Shown piece after piece: positions 6,171 through 6,827 of a DNA stretch of 6,827 bases (positions within the stretch are counted from its first letter, which is position 1; each line of letters starts with the position of its first letter). A program made the translations under genes and the position numbers. A model generated the notes under the pieces. It searched no databases. It was given only the letters and a program-made list of their open reading frames with translations, and was not told where the DNA came from. This DNA is from Cyclobacteriaceae bacterium (GTDB taxonomy: Bacteria > Bacteroidota > Bacteroidia > Cytophagales > Cyclobacteriaceae), in contig JAOTYN010000234.1 in the NCBI GenBank assembly GCA_029861825.1, forward strand, positions 1-6,827, in the 5' to 3' direction.

Positions 6171-6827
6171 ACCCCTGACAACCGGTCCAGAACTTTTTTT
6201 ATCAGTGCATCTATGGCGATGTGATGATTACTGCTGTATTTCCTGGCCACCCTATTGGCAATGATAGCGCAACAAGTACAGCATTTATGGCCTAATATTT
6301 TACCTAAGCCGAACAGCGCCGAAGTCTCCATCTCAAAATTAGTAATCCGATGACCCTGGAATTGAAAGCTTTGCAGAGACTCGTTAATCCTGGAATTGGC
6401 GAGTTGCAGGTTCAGCTGTCGCCCCTGTGGGCCGTAAAACCCACTGGCGGTGGCGGTGATCCCCGGAATCATATCCGGGCTGAGCAAGTTTAATAATTCC
6501 GAAGAGGCTTCCACTACATATGGCAATGATAAGCGGGCATCCCAATTTAGGTGCTCGTTAATTTTCTCATTCATCAATTTCTCGGATTCGGAAAATTGAT
6601 AGCGGTAGTAGTACAACAGGCCATCAAAACCCAGTCCGTGTGTGGAAATAACCGAGGAATCGACTGGGATATCTCCATGCAAAGCTCCGGAAGTACCTAT
6701 CCGAATAAGGTTTAGGCAGCGTTTTTGTTCCTTGGGTACTCTGGAATCAAGGTCAATGTTGACCGCTGCATCCAGTTCGTTTATAGCAATATCAATATTA
6801 TCCGTTCCTATGCCGGTGCTAAGAGCA
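6167..6827 (-). CDS. Uridine-phosphorylase-like nucleoside phosphorylase, N-terminus cut by window edge
   Basis: The minus-strand frame is open to the window edge, so 219 C-terminal residues are visible and the start is missing; family members of this type are near 290 residues. It belongs to the PNP/UDP family that splits nucleosides with phosphate into base and (deoxy)ribose 1-phosphate. Visible residues, numbered from the edge: STGIGTDN (3-10), RIGTSGALHGDIPV (42-55; phosphate site), GFYGPQGR (129-136) and NFEMETS (163-169; ribose-binding Glu-Met-Glu). The Gln-x-Arg pair Q134/R136 matches the uracil-recognising pair of uridine phosphorylases (Q166/R168 in E. coli Udp), so pyrimidine nucleosides are the likelier substrates. 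The TTG at 6682 is an internal Leu in conserved sequence, not a start. An unusual CCxCC cluster lies at 182-186, where I expect mostly non-Cys residues. The gene is convergent with the deoC-ALDH16 pair, sharing a CTAG stop, and feeds the same pathway. Confidence 0.93.
   Translation of the reverse strand, partial: ALSTGIGTDNIDIAINELDAAVNIDLDSRVPKEQKRCLNLIRIGTSGALHGDIPVDSSVISTHGLGFDGLLYYYRYQFSESEKLMNEKINEHLNWDARLSLPYVVEASSELLNLLSPDMIPGITATASGFYGPQGRQLNLQLANSRINESLQSFQFQGHRITNFEMETSALFGLGKILGHKCCTCCAIIANRVARKYSSNHHIAIDALIKKVLDRLSGV
6175..6200 (+). terminator. Weak candidate terminator after the deoC-ALDH16 transcript
   Basis: Five bases after the ALDH16 stop, CTGAC can pair with GT-C-CAG (one bulged C) around a five-base loop, followed by AAC and a run of seven T at 6194-6200. 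The order stem, loop, T-run fits an intrinsic terminator for plus-strand transcription, but the stem is short and imperfect. It lies entirely inside the 3' coding end of the convergent phosphorylase gene, where the T-run encodes Lys codons on the minus strand, so coding constraint alone may explain it. Confidence 0.22.

Noticed and set aside
1..6827. Mobile element, CRISPR array, tRNA or defence system
   Set aside because: No transposase, integrase, repeated spacer pattern, tRNA-like fold or defence domain was seen on either strand; the genes are metabolic and densely packed.

Overview
The window looks like a piece of a Bacteroidota chromosome. Four things point that way. A WD40-like (PD40) beta-propeller protein of a kind common in that phylum sits at the left edge. 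The only clear promoter-like site matches the Bacteroidota -7 box TAnnTTTG. The start codons lack strong Shine-Dalgarno sequences. The HAD and phosphorylase proteins resemble family members I know from that phylum. Genus cannot be told from the sequence. Coding density is very high: the only real intergenic space is about 137 bases (2640-2776), and there is no tRNA, rRNA, mobile element, CRISPR array or long repeat.

Layout: (1) 2-538 (+), the C-terminal 178 residues of a PD40 propeller protein; (2) 553-1206 (+), a HAD hydrolase of the beta-phosphoglucomutase-like subfamily; (3) 1203-2639 (-), a DUF6986 protein of the CitE/HpcH aldolase-lyase superfamily with no settled function; (4) 2640-2776, a divergent intergenic region with a TAnnTTTG box, a perfect 17-bp AT palindrome and a possible 15-codon leader ORF; (5) 2777-3778 (+), deoC, a long eukaryote-type deoxyribose-phosphate aldolase; (6) 3795-6170 (+), an ALDH16-type aldehyde dehydrogenase with one complete catalytic domain and a second, degenerate one; (7) 6167-6827 (-), the C-terminal 219 residues of a uridine-phosphorylase-like nucleoside phosphorylase, cut by the window edge.

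Together the right-hand genes outline salvage of (deoxy)nucleosides for carbon. The phosphorylase releases (deoxy)ribose 1-phosphate. A mutase that is not visible here would give deoxyribose 5-phosphate. DeoC splits that into glyceraldehyde 3-phosphate and acetaldehyde, and the co-directional ALDH16 gene 16 bases downstream probably oxidises the acetaldehyde. The DUF6986 gene is divergent from this pair and may share its control region, so it is the least explained and most interesting member. Both convergent gene pairs end on a shared CTAG, which reads as a TAG stop on each strand.

I see no obviously new multi-gene defence or mobile system. The leads worth following are DUF6986 beside the deoC-ALDH16 pair, the pseudo-ALDH domain, the control region and the paired CTAG junctions.
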